A stretch of DNA of 64,000 nt from Stomoxys calcitrans (Eukaryota > Arthropoda > Insecta > Diptera > Muscidae), in contig NC_081552.1 in NCBI RefSeq assembly GCF_963082655.1, forward strand, positions 196,120,598-196,184,597, written 5' to 3'. Both the position numbers and the translations under genes were made by a program. Position 1 is the first letter of the stretch. Each line of letters starts with the position of its first letter. The notes below the pieces were generated by a model. The model ran no database searches, was not told the DNA's origin, and saw nothing but the letters and a program-made list of their open reading frames with translations. Shown here in pieces: positions 24,076 through 36,300 of this stretch.

Positions 24076-24485
24076 ATCACACCCAAATATTAGACCTTGT
24101 CAGACACAGGAGTTATGACCGGGCAATGTGCGATAGGTTCGTGGCAGGCCTTCACTGCTCATGTTCGTGGCAGGTCTACAGTGGCACAGGCTTTCCATCT
24201 GAAGAAGCCGGTTTGTTCTATTTCGGGTGTTGTTGTTGTAGCCACATATTCAAGTGGAGTTGGCGAACCTCGTCAATCTCCAGTAGGTGAGCAAGCTCGT
24301 TTCGGTCCAAAGGTTCGATCGCCGCGGAAACAGGATGGTCATTGGTTATTTAAAGACTCCAATAACTAGCCTTGTCATATCGAATGTATTTGTGCAAGAG
24401 CCGGTGCCGCCCGACCTCTCACTGAGACTCTCCGCTCGATATCGCTGAATGTTCGCAACTGCCATTGCAGTTACTCCGTATGAAA
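24076..24485. other. Mixed degraded interval
   Basis: It contains a short TTGTTGTTGTAGCCACATAT run (about 24228), also present at 62750 and 63250, and balanced-composition sequence of probable LINE origin. No gene was recognised. Confidence 0.3.
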
Positions 24486-25044
24486 GGTATTTACCCGTTA
24501 AATTGGGTTAATTGGGTAAAAACCCGGGTATTTACCCATTTATACCCAAAAGCTGGTTATTTATAATTTTGCAGATATCTTGGGTATAAAAATAGTTTTC
24601 AAACAACTTTTGATGATTTCGTATTCTTTGTATATAAACCTGATCTTCCGATCTCATAAAGACGGATTTTAGATATATATAGCCGCTATTTAGACCTATC
24701 AATAGACTTAAAGTCTTGAGGCAATGAATTGGTAATTTTTCATCCGAATTCGATGAAATTTGGCACAATGAGTTCTGATAGATCCCTTCCCATTTCTGTG
24801 AAATGTAATTCAGATCGGACTATATTTGAATATAGCTGCCCTATAGACCAACCACCCGATCTCCCGATATAGGGTATTGAGGCCATACAAAATAAAATTT
24901 CCCGAATTCGACAAATTTCGCACAGTGTATTCTGGTAGACCCCTACCCATTCCTGTCAAACGAGGTCCAGATCGGACCATATTTGGATATAGCTGCCATA
25001 TAGACCGACCTCCCGATATATTGTAATGAGCCTATAAAAGGATC
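24486..25044 (+). mobile_element. DINE-1-like element, copy F, left part (interrupted host copy)
   Basis: Array units of the copy-C type (GATATAGCTGCCATATAGACC, GAATTCGATGAAATTTGGC) run up to AAAGGATCATTTTT at about 25044. There copy G is inserted. The array resumes at 26288 with CATCCTATTTCGATGAAATT and continues to about 26475. Confidence 0.7.
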
Positions 25045-25189
25045 ATTTTTATACCCTCCACCATAGGATGGGGGGTATACTAATTTCGTCATTCTGATTG
25101 TAACTACTCGAAATATTCGTCTGAGACCCCATAAAGTATATATATTCTTGATCGTCGTGAAATTTTATGTCGATCTAGCCATGTCCGTC

Positions 25190-25221
<32 letters not shown>

Positions 25222-26287
25222 GAAAACACGCTAACTTTCGAAGGAGTAAAGCTAGGCGCTCGAAATTTTGCACAAATACTTCTTATTAGTGTAGGTCGGT
25301 TGGTATTGTAAATAGGCCATATCGGTCCATGTTTTGATATAGCTGCCATATAAACCGATCTTGGGTCTTGACTTCTTGAGCCTCTAGAGTGCGCAATTCT
25401 TATCCGATTGGAATAAAATTTTGCACGACGTGTTTTGTTATGATATCCAACAACTGTGCCAAGTATGGTTCAAATCGGTCCATAACCTGATATAGCTGCC
25501 ATATAAACCGATCTGGGGTCTTGACTTCTTGAGCCTCTAGAGTGCGCAATTCTTATCCGATTGGCATGAAATTTTGCACGACGTGTTTTGTTATGATATC
25601 CAACAACTGTGCCAAATATGGTTCAAATCGGTCCATAACCTGATATAGCTGCCATATAAACCGATCTTGGGTCTTGACTTCTTGAGCCTCTAGAGGGCGC
25701 AATTCTTATCCGATTTGACTGAAATTTTGCACATAGTGTTTTAGTATCACTTCTAACAACTATGTTAAGTATGGTTCAAATCGGTCCATAACCTGGTATA
25801 GCTGTCATATAAACCGATTTTGGGTCTTGACTTCTTGAGCCTCTAGAGGGCGCAATTCTCATCCAATTTGACTGAAATTTTGCACATAGTGTTTTAGTAT
25901 CACTTCTAACTACTGTGTTAAGTATGGTTCAAATCGGTCCATAACCTGGTATAGCTGCCATATAAACCGATCTTGGGTCTTGACTTCTTGAGCCTCTGGA
26001 GGGCGCAATTATTATCCGATTTGCCGGAAATTTTGTACAACGGATCCTCTCATGACCATCAACATACGTGTTTATTATGGTCTGAATCGGTCAATAACCC
26101 GACATAGCTCCCATATAAATCGATCTCTCTATTTTACTTCTTGAGCCCCCAAAGGGCAGAGCAGAGCAAATCTTTTCTTATATCATTTTTTGCCTAAGAA
26201 GAGATGTTCGGCAAAGAACTCGACAAATGCGCTCCATGGTGGAGGGTATATAAGATTCGGCCCGGCCGAACTTAGCACGCTTTTACT
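25045..26287 (+). mobile_element. DINE-1-like element, copy G, full length, nested in copy F
   Basis: A well-preserved head (ATACCCTCCACCATAGGAT through the GTCC/GTCT tract at 25185-25215) is followed by six array units and a tail with CATGGTGGAGGGTATA, the hairpin TTCGGCCCGGCCGAA, then CTTAGCACGCTTTTACTTG. Ends are flanked by T-rich target sequence. This is the best reference copy of the family in the window. Confidence 0.8.
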
Positions 26288-26475
26288 TGTTCATCCTATT
26301 TCGATGAAATTTGGCACAGCGAGTTCTAGTACCCATCCTAACCTTTTTGTTGAATATGGTCCAGGTCGACCCATATTTGGATATAGCTGCCATATAGACC
26401 GATCTCCCGATATAGAGTATTGAGCCCATAAAAGGAGCATTTTTCATCCGATTTGGATGAAATTTGAAAGCGAGA
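26288..26475 (+). mobile_element. DINE-1-like element, copy F, right part
   Basis: Array sequence resumes exactly where copy G ends and contains the uninterrupted equivalent of the insertion site (GGAGCATTTTTCATCCG at about 26434). Confidence 0.65.
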
Positions 26476-26760
26476 AGCTTAGTTGCAAGCTATCTATCCA
26501 CTATTCGCAATAAACACCACACAGATCGAACATCAATGTTCCGGCTTGTGTGTTGCTGACAACTATCCCGTGCCGGGCCTATCTCGGTGATTTGCAGATG
26601 CGAATTTGGGAACTCTACTCATGTATGTATAGACGAGTAGTTCCACTGCTTGGCTCTCAACGAGTAGAGACTCAGATGAGAGCGGACCGATATTGTAGGG
26701 ATGCACATAGAATTCATCCATTGAGTGACTCGTTGTTGTGGCAAACGAGTCGTTTTGTCC
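26476..26760. other. Possible LINE fragment
   Basis: The word GAGAAGCTTAGTTGCAAGC resembles 10866-10885 in the LINE at 9593-11220. The rest is unassigned. Confidence 0.35.
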
Positions 26761-26929
26761 TTATAAATTGTAAAGGCAAAAACGAGTCGTTGGCTCAAAA
26801 CGGCTTTGGTCTGAACATAGTCTTACTCCCCATTGCAGCTTAAATGTAAGAAAATATTGAAATTTGATGCGACAAAGTGTAATCAGCCGTATACATAGGC
26901 TTCGGTGTACCATTGATCGCAACCACCTT

Positions 26930-27280
26930 TTTGTGATCTTTGCTGATAATCTACACTTGGAGACTTTCTCGCGCAACAAGAAACTACTCTCTCTCTCTCA
27001 CGCACTCTCATTCGAAGGAGGCTGCGCCATTATCAGTCATTAACATATGTGTGCACATTTGAAGAAGAAGAATGCCGCATTCTAATAAGAAAACTTGAAG
27101 CTGAGAATTTAAAAGTTGCTTGCTATTCGGCGGAAACGGAACGATTTTCTCGAAAACGGACGGGATTTTTGAAACAAAAAAAAAATTAAATTTCCGTGCA
27201 ATTATTAGTGAATTTAATAAAACAAAAAACAACAACAACGACTTAAATAGTTTTTAAAGGGAATTCCCTTAAAAAAAGAG
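26930..27280 (+). promoter_or_regulatory. Candidate promoter and 5' UTR of the Tequila-like gene
   Basis: A CT-repeat (ACTCTCTCTCTCTCACGCA, a potential GAGA-factor site) lies at 26986-27004. It is followed by TCATTC at 27008-27013, which fits the arthropod initiator TCAKTY, and a second candidate TCAGTC at 27033-27038. No TATA box or convincing downstream element was seen. The region is free of recognisable transposons, unlike its surroundings. Transcript 5' ends are needed to settle the start site. Confidence 0.35.
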
Positions 27281-27376
27281 ATGTGGAATGTCAATTCCAA
27301 AAGATCGGTATCATGTATTCCGATCTGTTTGGTGGTGATATGTGGCTTTTTGTTGATCCCTGTTGAAGTGAAAGCG
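27281..27376 (+). CDS. Tequila: Tequila-like exon 1: signal peptide
   Basis: The ATG at 27281 opens 32 codons: a short basic N-region (MWNVNSKRS), a hydrophobic core ([11 protein letters not shown]) and a small-residue end VKA. The donor GCG|GTTAGT follows in phase 0. Joined to exon 2 (NYNSG), the exon junction falls exactly at the predicted signal-peptidase site. Phase and signal content are the reasons for assigning this exon 8 kb upstream of exon 2. The first in-frame upstream stop is close, so the start is well bounded. Confidence 0.75.
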
Positions 27377-30300
27377 GTTAGTATTGGAGAGATAATCTAG
27401 TGATACCCCAATTATGGAAATTCCTCAAAAGTGATTAAATCTAACAAAAAAGAAGAAATGTCAAGGAAATTGGAATGGCGTTTCGCAAGAAACCTAATAA
27501 AAATGCTTTTGTTATTATTGAAATAATTTCTTCGAAAAAGTGTGCTGATAACACCTAAGATCAGACGTAAACTGATAACATTTGATTTTAGTTGAATTTA
27601 GGTGTCACTTGTGTTTCTATGTGTGAGTGTGTGCCTTTGTAATATTTGCGATTATTTGCGATATTGCGGCAAAAAGTGATCATACGCCAGCATTGTTGTT
27701 TATGGGGGCTTTGTTTTTGCATCTGCTGTTTTGTTGTTTTCTCAATGAAAACATTCTATGTGGGTATTTTCTTTTCCATCGATCTCAAAAAGCTGCAGTT
27801 CGAGATGAGTTTTTTTTGTTCTTGTGACACAATTGTCTCTTCGGCACCCTTAATTGATTGTGATGCCGTGAATTTGGGAAAAACATCGTGTAGAACTCTT
27901 TCATTTCCCATCAATGGTTGTAGGTAATGAGAATGTCCCAAAAGTGAGATGCCATAAAACAGACTTAACCTGTACATCTGTTTGTTTGTTCTTAATTAAG
28001 ACAAAGTCAATTTAGTTTTATTGCCAATTCATTTCAATTTTGTTGATAGTCATTTTAAACGAGACGATTGAACTTTGTTGTAAATGATGCAAAAATTATA
28101 TTGGGTAGCTTAGGCATATATTGGGTAGCCTAAAAAGTAATTGCGGATTTTTTAAAAGAAAGTAAATGCATTTTTAATAAAACTTAGAATGAACTTTAAT
28201 CAAATATATAATTGCCATTTTGTTCGATAACCTTTTGCCATCTTGCTGGCAAATTTAGTATTCCACGCTCATAGAACTTCTGGCCTTTATCTGCAAAAAA
28301 CTGAACCAAGTGCAATTTTATAGCCTCATCATTGCCGAAAGTTTTACCACTTAAGGAGTTCTGCAAAGATCGAAATAAATGGTAGTCTGATGAATGGTGC
28401 AAGGTCAGGGCTATATGGTGGATGCATCAAAAGTTCCCAGCCAAGCTCACTCAGTTTTTGGCGAGTGACCAAAGATGTGTGCGGTCTAGCGTTGTCCTGG
28501 TGGAATATGACACTTTTACGATTGACCAATTCTGGTCGCTTCTCCTTGATGGCTGTATTCAATTTGTCCAATTGTTGACAGTAAACATCCGAATTAATCG
28601 TTTGGTTCCTTGGAAGCAGCTCAAACCTTCCAATCCCACCAAACAGACAGCATAACCTTCTTTTGGTGAATATCAGCCTTTGAAGTGGTTTGAGCTGGTT
28701 CACCATGCTTGGACCATGATCGTTTTCGACTAACATTGTTGTAAACAATCCATTTTTCATCTCCAGTTATGATTCATTTTAAAAACGGATCGAATTCATT
28801 GCGTTTAAGGTGCATATCACAAGCGTTGATTGGTTGGTTTGTTAAATGAATTTCTTTCAATACATGTGGTACCCAAATATCAAGCTTTTTCACCAGTCCA
28901 AGACTTTTTTTGTGATAATAACGGTTGATTTTGGTATATTTAACTTCTCTCCTATCTCACGCTCAGTTACATGACGATCCAATTCGATTAATGCTTAGAT
29001 TTGGTCATCACCAACTTCATTTGGCCGATCTGAACGTGGCTCATCTTTAAGTCAAAAATCTCCAGAACGGAATTTGCGAAACCAATTATGACACTGTCTT
29101 CCTTTTAAGGCTTTATCACCATACACATATCGTAAATTTTTAGCAACCTGTTCCGCGTTTTTTCCTTTACGGAAATAGAATTACGGAAAGTAAAATATGA
29201 CGAAAATGCTGCTTTGTGGTCTCCATATTAAAATTGACGCCAAACAAACAAATGTAAACAAAATTTCGCGCACTTTTTTTCTAAAGCAAGCTAAAAGTAA
29301 CAGCTGATAACTGACAGAAGAAAGAATGCAATTACAGAGTCACAAGCCGTTGAAAAAATCTGTCAACGCCGACTATATGAAAAATCCGCAATTACTTTTA
29401 AGGCAACCCATAGTTACTTTACCCTACTTTAATTGGCTATGACAGAATATTTGTTCCCCTAGCCGAACGTAGAATAGCATTCCAAGCGCCTCGATCTTCT
29501 GCGCTCATTCAAAAATCTCTGACACCATGCTTCGAGGCGTCTCCCACCACTTGATCTTTCCATCGGGCTTTTGGTCTTCCCGGTTTGCGTGTACCACAGT
29601 GTTTGCCTTCAAAAGACTTCTTTGCTGGAGCTTCTTCATCCATTCTGACAACATGGCCTAGCCAACGCAGCCGTTGTATTTTGATGCGTGTAACTATGCT
29701 ATCGTCGTCATACGGCTCATACAGTCGTGGTTCATACGTCGCCTATATTCTCCGTTAACGCAAACTGGTCCATATATAGTATTTTACGAAGAATCTTTCT
29801 CTCAAATACTCCAAGCACTGCCTCATCTGCTTTTACAAGTACCCATGCTTCAGAACCATATAACAGCACGGGTAGTATCAGTGTCTTGTATAGTGTAATC
29901 TTCGTCTCTCTTGAGGTGGCCTTGTTTCTAAACTGCTTATTTAGTCCAAAGTAGCATCTGTTTGCCAGTATTATTCTTCGGTCAATCTCAAAATTGGTGT
30001 CATTCGTTTCGGTTACGGCGGTGCCGAGGTAGATAAAGTTACTGACTGTCTCAAAGTCGTGGTTCCCAAATTTCTCCATTTTCTTTATCTGCTCGGTTGT
30101 GCAAGGCTTTTTGGGAGTTTAAACCATCCATTTCGTCTTAGCTCCATTTACTGCCAGACCTATTTTCACTGGCTCTCTTTTGATTCTTTCAACGGCTGCA
30201 GTTACTACTTCCGGTGACCGACCTATGATATCGATGTCGTGGGCATAGGCGAGTAGCATGTGTTCTCTTGCGATTAGTGCGCCATATCTATTCACATCTG

Positions 30301-33300
30301 CATTTCGTATAATCTTCTCCAGCAGGATATAAAAGAGATCACACGATAGGCTATCTCCTTGTTTAAAACCTCGTTTAGTATTAAATGGTTCGGCGAGATT
30401 CTTTCCTATTCTTACTGAGACATATATTAGGTCAATTACGGAAGGATGTTATCGGTTACAGAACCTAAACGAGACCTTCATTATACCCATCACCATAAGA
30501 TAGGGGTATACTAATCTAGTTATTCCGTTTGTAAAACCTGGAAATGTTGATCTACGATCCTATAAAGTTTATATATTCTGGATCGTCTCGACATTCTGAG
30601 TTTATCAGGTCATGTCTGTCCGTCCGTCCATCTGTCGAAATTACGATAAAGGTCGAACGCGTAAAGCTAGCCGTGTGAAATTGTGCATAGATACTTCTTA
30701 TTGATGAAGGTCTTTGGGGAATGCAAATGGGTCATATCGGTACAGATTTGGATATAGCTTGACTTCTTGAGTCCCTGGAAGCCTCAATTCTCACCCGATT
30801 TGGCTAAAACTTGAAACGAAGACTTCTGTTATGACTTCCAACATCCATGTTTAACATGATCTGAATCGGTCTATAAACAGATATAGCCCCTATATAAGCC
30901 GATCCCCAGATTTGATTTCTTGAGCCCTTAGAACTCTCAATTTTCATCTGATTTGGCTAAAACTTGAAACAAAGACTTCTGTTATGACTTTCAACACCCA
31001 TGTCTAGTATGATCTGAATCGGTCTATAAACAGATATAGCCCCCATATAAACCGATCCCCGGATTTGAATTCTTGAGCCCTTAGAAGCCTCAAATTTCAT
31101 CCGATTTGGCTGAAATTTGGAACAAAGACTTGAGTAATGACTTGCAACATCCATGCCAAGTATTATTGAAATCGGTCTGCAAAGAGATATAGCCCCCATA
31201 TAAACCGTTCCCTGGATTTGACTTCTTCAGCCCTTAGAAGCCTCAATTTTATCTGATTTGATCGGAATTGGAGTGTACCTGTTCGTCCTTTTTTCGTCAT
31301 GGGAGAGGTACATTCCGGAGAGCTTTCTCTGCACGCTTCTGGTCCGTGCCTGGATTGAAAAAACTCCGGATACTGGTTCTGTTCGGTGTGCCTGAACCGC
31401 CTCCATCATCGGTCGGTGTTGGTGAGGTGTAATCGGTGCATGGAGTGGGAATATTTCCGATCTTGCTCTGGCCTTACATTGCTACGGGAGTTTTGTTACA
31501 CTGAATATGTTGCAGGAGGCCACCGTAGCGCAGAGGTTAGCATGTCCGCCTATGACGCTGAACGCCTGGGTTCGAATCCTGGCGAGAACATCAGAAAAAA
31601 AATTTCAGCGGTGGTTTTCCCCTCCTAATGCTGGCAACATTTGTGAGGTACTATGCCATGTAAAACTTCTCTCCAAAGAGGTGTTGCACTGCGGCACGCC
31701 GTTCGGAGTCGGCTATAAAAAGGAGGCCCCTTATCATTGAGCTTAAACTTGAATCGAATTGCACTCATTGATAGGTGAGAAGTTTGCCCCTGTTCATGGG
31801 CAAAATTTGCATTTGCAATATGTTGCAAGGTGTTGTGCGAACATGCCTTCTTCGTCCTCGTCGTGTCTTTTGCACCCTCGTCGTTGGACTAGAGATTTCA
31901 AACCGAACCGCAGAGGTTAGCATGTCCGCCTATCATGCTGAACACCTGGTTTCGAATCCTGGCGAGAACATCAGAAATCTATTAGAGAAAGTGGTGTTCG
32001 GTTGGGCCAAATCTTATATTACCTCCACAATGGATCGCAATTTTCAAGTTCTTTGCCCGATATCCCTTTATAGGCCAAATCGGACAAGAATGACGCTCTA
32101 TAGGGGCTCATGAAGTAAAGTCCAGAGATCGGTTTATATGGGAGCTATATCAGGTTATGAACTGATTCAGACGATATTTGGCACGAATATTTAAGGCCAT
32201 AAGCGAAGTCGAAGTCTAGAGGTTCAAGAAGTAGAATCGAGAGATTGGTTTATATGGGAGCTATGTATGTTAGGTTAAAAACCGATTTAGACCATATTAA
32301 GCATAGTTATTGGAAGACGAAACAAAACACTACATGTATAAATTCAGGGTAATAAATGCGCCTTCTAGCGGCTCAAGAAGTCAAGATACGGAATCGATTC
32401 GTATTAGATTTACGCAACATTCGATATTTTGGATATTTCTAACAATAACGAAAATGAGAAGTAACCACAAAGCAAAGGCAAACGTCGGGCGGTGCCGACT
32501 TTATATTACCCTACACCTATGCAATAGGTACAAAGTGGGAGCTATATCTAATTCCGAATCAATTTTAATGGACCTCGACGGATGTTTTCAGATGGTTTAT
32601 TAAACAACCCGTATCAAATTTCCAATAATAATTCAAACTCTAATAACTATGGTTGAATCTGACGAGCATATAAATCGGAACCGATTTTGACCAAACTTCT
32701 TAGATATTGTGGTAGTTGTCGAAGAAAGCGTTGTACAAAATGTTGGCAAGATTGACCAAACTTCTTAGATATTGTGGTAGTTGTCGAAGAAAGCGTTAAA
32801 CAAAATGTGCTCTAGAAGTGCAAATCGGGCGATATACATGTATGGCAGCCATATCTTAAAGTGAACCAGTTTCTATAAAATACACCAGTAATGACGAGAA
32901 CAACCCCTTCCTGCCCAATTTCGAGAAAATCGGTTAACGAACGACCACATTTTTGCAATATTTCTCAAAATCGGACTAACATATATATGGGAGCTATATT
33001 TAAATCTGAACCGATTTCGAGCATACGTCTTAAATATTGTGATAGTCATCGGGGAAAACGTTGTACAATATCTGAACCGATTTCTATGAAATTCACCAGC
33101 AATAGGTTAGGTTAGGTTTAAGTGGCAGTCTGCCATCTGACACACTTAGACGTTTTCGTCCATTGTGATACCACAGGAACAAAAGAAGGAAGATGCCTTC
33201 TAGTTCCTACCGTTGAACTATCCAGATCGTTTTAAAAAGCCCAATAACTTGCGAATGTTCACATCCGCTGAATCAGACAGTTTCTCGAAGAAATGAGAAC

Positions 33301-36300
33301 CTAAAGTGGAACTCCTTCTAACTACTAATACGGGACACACACAGAACTTGTTCTATAGTCTCTTCTTCCTCGATGTCCTTACAGCTTCTGCAAAAGTCGT
33401 TGCTGGCAACCTTCAGTCTTCCTGAAAACTTAGCTTACATGTCGCTAAAGGCATACCCACAGATTCCAGTGTCCCTGGAGTGTGTAAGGTAGCTCCTAGT
33501 TTCGCAAGCTCGTCTGCTTTAGAATTCCTTAGGATATCTCTGTGGCCCGGTAACTAGAACAGTTGAATTTTGAACTGTTCAGCCATCTCGTTGAGAGATC
33601 TGCGACAGCCGAGGGCGGTTTTTGAGTTCAGAAATACAATCTCCAGGGATTTAATGGCTGCCTGAGAAGATATTTATGTCAATCGTCGTAGTGACATTAT
33701 ATCTTAGCCCTTCCACCACTTCCTTAATTGCAAGCATCTCTGCTTGATGCACACTGCAGTGGTATGATAACCTCTTCGATATGACCAGTTCTAGATCTTT
33801 AGAGTACACCCCAAAGCCCACCTGGTCGTTTAGTTTGGAACCATCCGTATAGAAGTCTACGTAACTGCTGTTACCATCGATATCGTAGTTCCAGGCGGTT
33901 TTATCAGGAATAGTGATACAGTAATTTTTATCAAATTCACCAGTAATGTCAAGAGTCAAAAGAAAAATCCTTCCTGCTAAAGTCCAAATCGGAGGAACGT
34001 TTATATGGGAGCTATATTCAAATCTGAACCGATTTTTTATACCCACCACCATAGGGTGGGGGTATACTAATCTAGTCATTCCATTTGTAACACTTCGAAA
34101 TATTCGTCTAAGACCTCATAAAGTATATATTGGGTTGCCCAAAAAGTAATTGCGGATTTTTCATATAGTCGGCGTTGACAAATTTTTTCACAGCTTGTGA
34201 CTCTGTAGTTGCATTCCTTCTTCTTCTGTCAGTTATCAGCTGTTAATTTTAGCTTGCTTTAGAAAAAAAGTGTTAAAAAAGTATATTTGATTAAAGTTCA
34301 TTCTAAGTTTTATTAAAAATGCATTTACTTTCTTCTAAAAAATCCGCAATTACTTTTTGGGCAACCAATATATTCTTGATCGCCTCGACGTTCTGATTCG
34401 ATCTAGCCATGTCCGTCCATCACTCGGAAACACAATAGAGGTCGAACGCGTAGAGCTGTCCTCTTGAAATTTTGCACAGATACTTAATATCGATGTAGGT
34501 CGTTGGGCCAAATGGGCCATATCGGTTCAAATTTAGATATAGTTGCCATATAAACCGATCTCCCGATTTGACTTCTTGAGCCCCTGCAAGCCTCAATTTT
34601 CATCCCATAAGGCTGAAATTTTGCATAAAATGTTCTGTTATGACTTCCAACAACTGTGCCAAGTACGATCTAAATCGGTGTATAACCTGATATAGCTCCC
34701 ATGCAAACCGATCACCCGAGTTCACTTCCTGAGCCCCTGAAAGCCGAAATTTTTATTTCGATTTAGCTGAAATTTTCCACATAGTGTTCTGTTATGATTC
34801 TCAATAACTGTGCTAAGTACGGTCCAAATCGGTCATGATCTGATATAGCTCCCATATAAACCGATCTCCCGATTTGACTTCTTGAGCTCTTACAAGCCGC
34901 AATTTTTATACGATTGGGTAGAAATGTTGCACATAGTGATCTGTTATGACTTCCAACAACTGTGTTAAGTACAGTCCAAATCGGTTTATAAACTGATATA
35001 GCTCCCATATATACCGATCTTCCGATTTGAATTCTTCAGCCCCTGAAAGCCGTAATTTTTGTCCGATTTGGCTGAACTTTTACACATAGTGTTCTGTTAT
35101 GACTCTCAACAATAGTACCAAATACGGTCCAAATCGGTCTATAACCAGATATAGCTCGCATATTTTAGCAGAATCCATGGTGGTGGGTTCCCGAAATTCG
35201 GCCCAATTAATTTGGTTAATTTGGGCTAGACATTCCAAAGTGATCGAAAATTAAAATAATTTCTGTTCCAAAGCATGACTTTGGGTCCTTCAATGGGCTA
35301 CAATTTTGGCGAATGTGCAATTTTAAAATTTTTCATACTTACTCTCATCTTTTGCAAAATGCATTCTTTTCAGAACTACAATTCTGGTGTGAAAACCACT
35401 GTTTACACAACAGATCCTCAGATAACCAGGCAAACCTACACCACAACCCATCGTTGGACGGAACCAGTAAAAGTTGAGCACCAAGAACATACCTACACCA
35501 ATGGGGATTATAGTGGTAATGACAATGATTACCAAAGAACAATAACAAATCCCACTGGAGGTTCAACTCAGCAATGGACTGCGTATGGGACCACCAGCAA
35601 TTCATATCGGAACCAACAACATGCTGGAAGTTTCGGAACCAAACCTGATTCGGTATCTCAATATTCCTATCACCAACAACAACCTCAGGTGCCGCAAAAC
35701 CAACCACAGCCTATATATGAAAGACCTCGCACATCTCAGGTGGTTGGACATACCACCACCACCTATCAATCAACTGGGAAATTGCAACAAACGGATAATG
35801 AGTTGACCGAATATTTCACCGGTTGTCCCTCGGGTCATACCGGCCAATTACCTTATGCCTATGATTGTCGTCGTTTCCTGAACTGTTGGAAGGGTAGGGG
35901 CCACATTCAATCCTGTTCGGTGGGCACTGTTTTCAATCCCGAAACTTTGGAATGCGATCGCCCCGACAAAGTCAAATGTGGGGCTGGTTTGGGTGGTCAA
36001 ACTTCCACGAACAGTGTCACTCGCACCACCAACACCTATGGCCAGCAAGCACAACAGTCTACCGCCCTAAAAGATCGCACGGGACGTTATATTGATGCCT
36101 CCACAGACAGTGTGGACATTTTGTGTCCTACGGGATCGCAGGGTCTGGAACCACATCCTTCGGATTGTACGAAATTCATCAACTGTGCCAATGGCAATGT
36201 TCACATACAGGAATGTGGTCCTGGCACCGCATTCAGTAAAACCATGAAAGTTTGTGACTTTAAACAAAAAGTGGATTGCACGGGAAGAGGAGGTGATGCA

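Noticed and set aside
27627..27927. Small hydrophobic proteins in intron 1 (for example the frame with FCICCFVVF)
   Set aside because: AT-rich chance frames after the exon 1 donor; there is no splice support, repeat match or conservation cue.
31526..31590. tRNA gene
   Set aside because: The A and B boxes are good, but the sequence lacks a consistent cloverleaf and is the head of a repeated roughly 300-bp SINE found several times in the window.
35323..35707. Antisense genes opposite exon 2 (and similar antisense frames opposite exons 3, 9 and 13)
   Set aside because: They are the complements of strongly supported coding exons and show no protein-like composition of their own.
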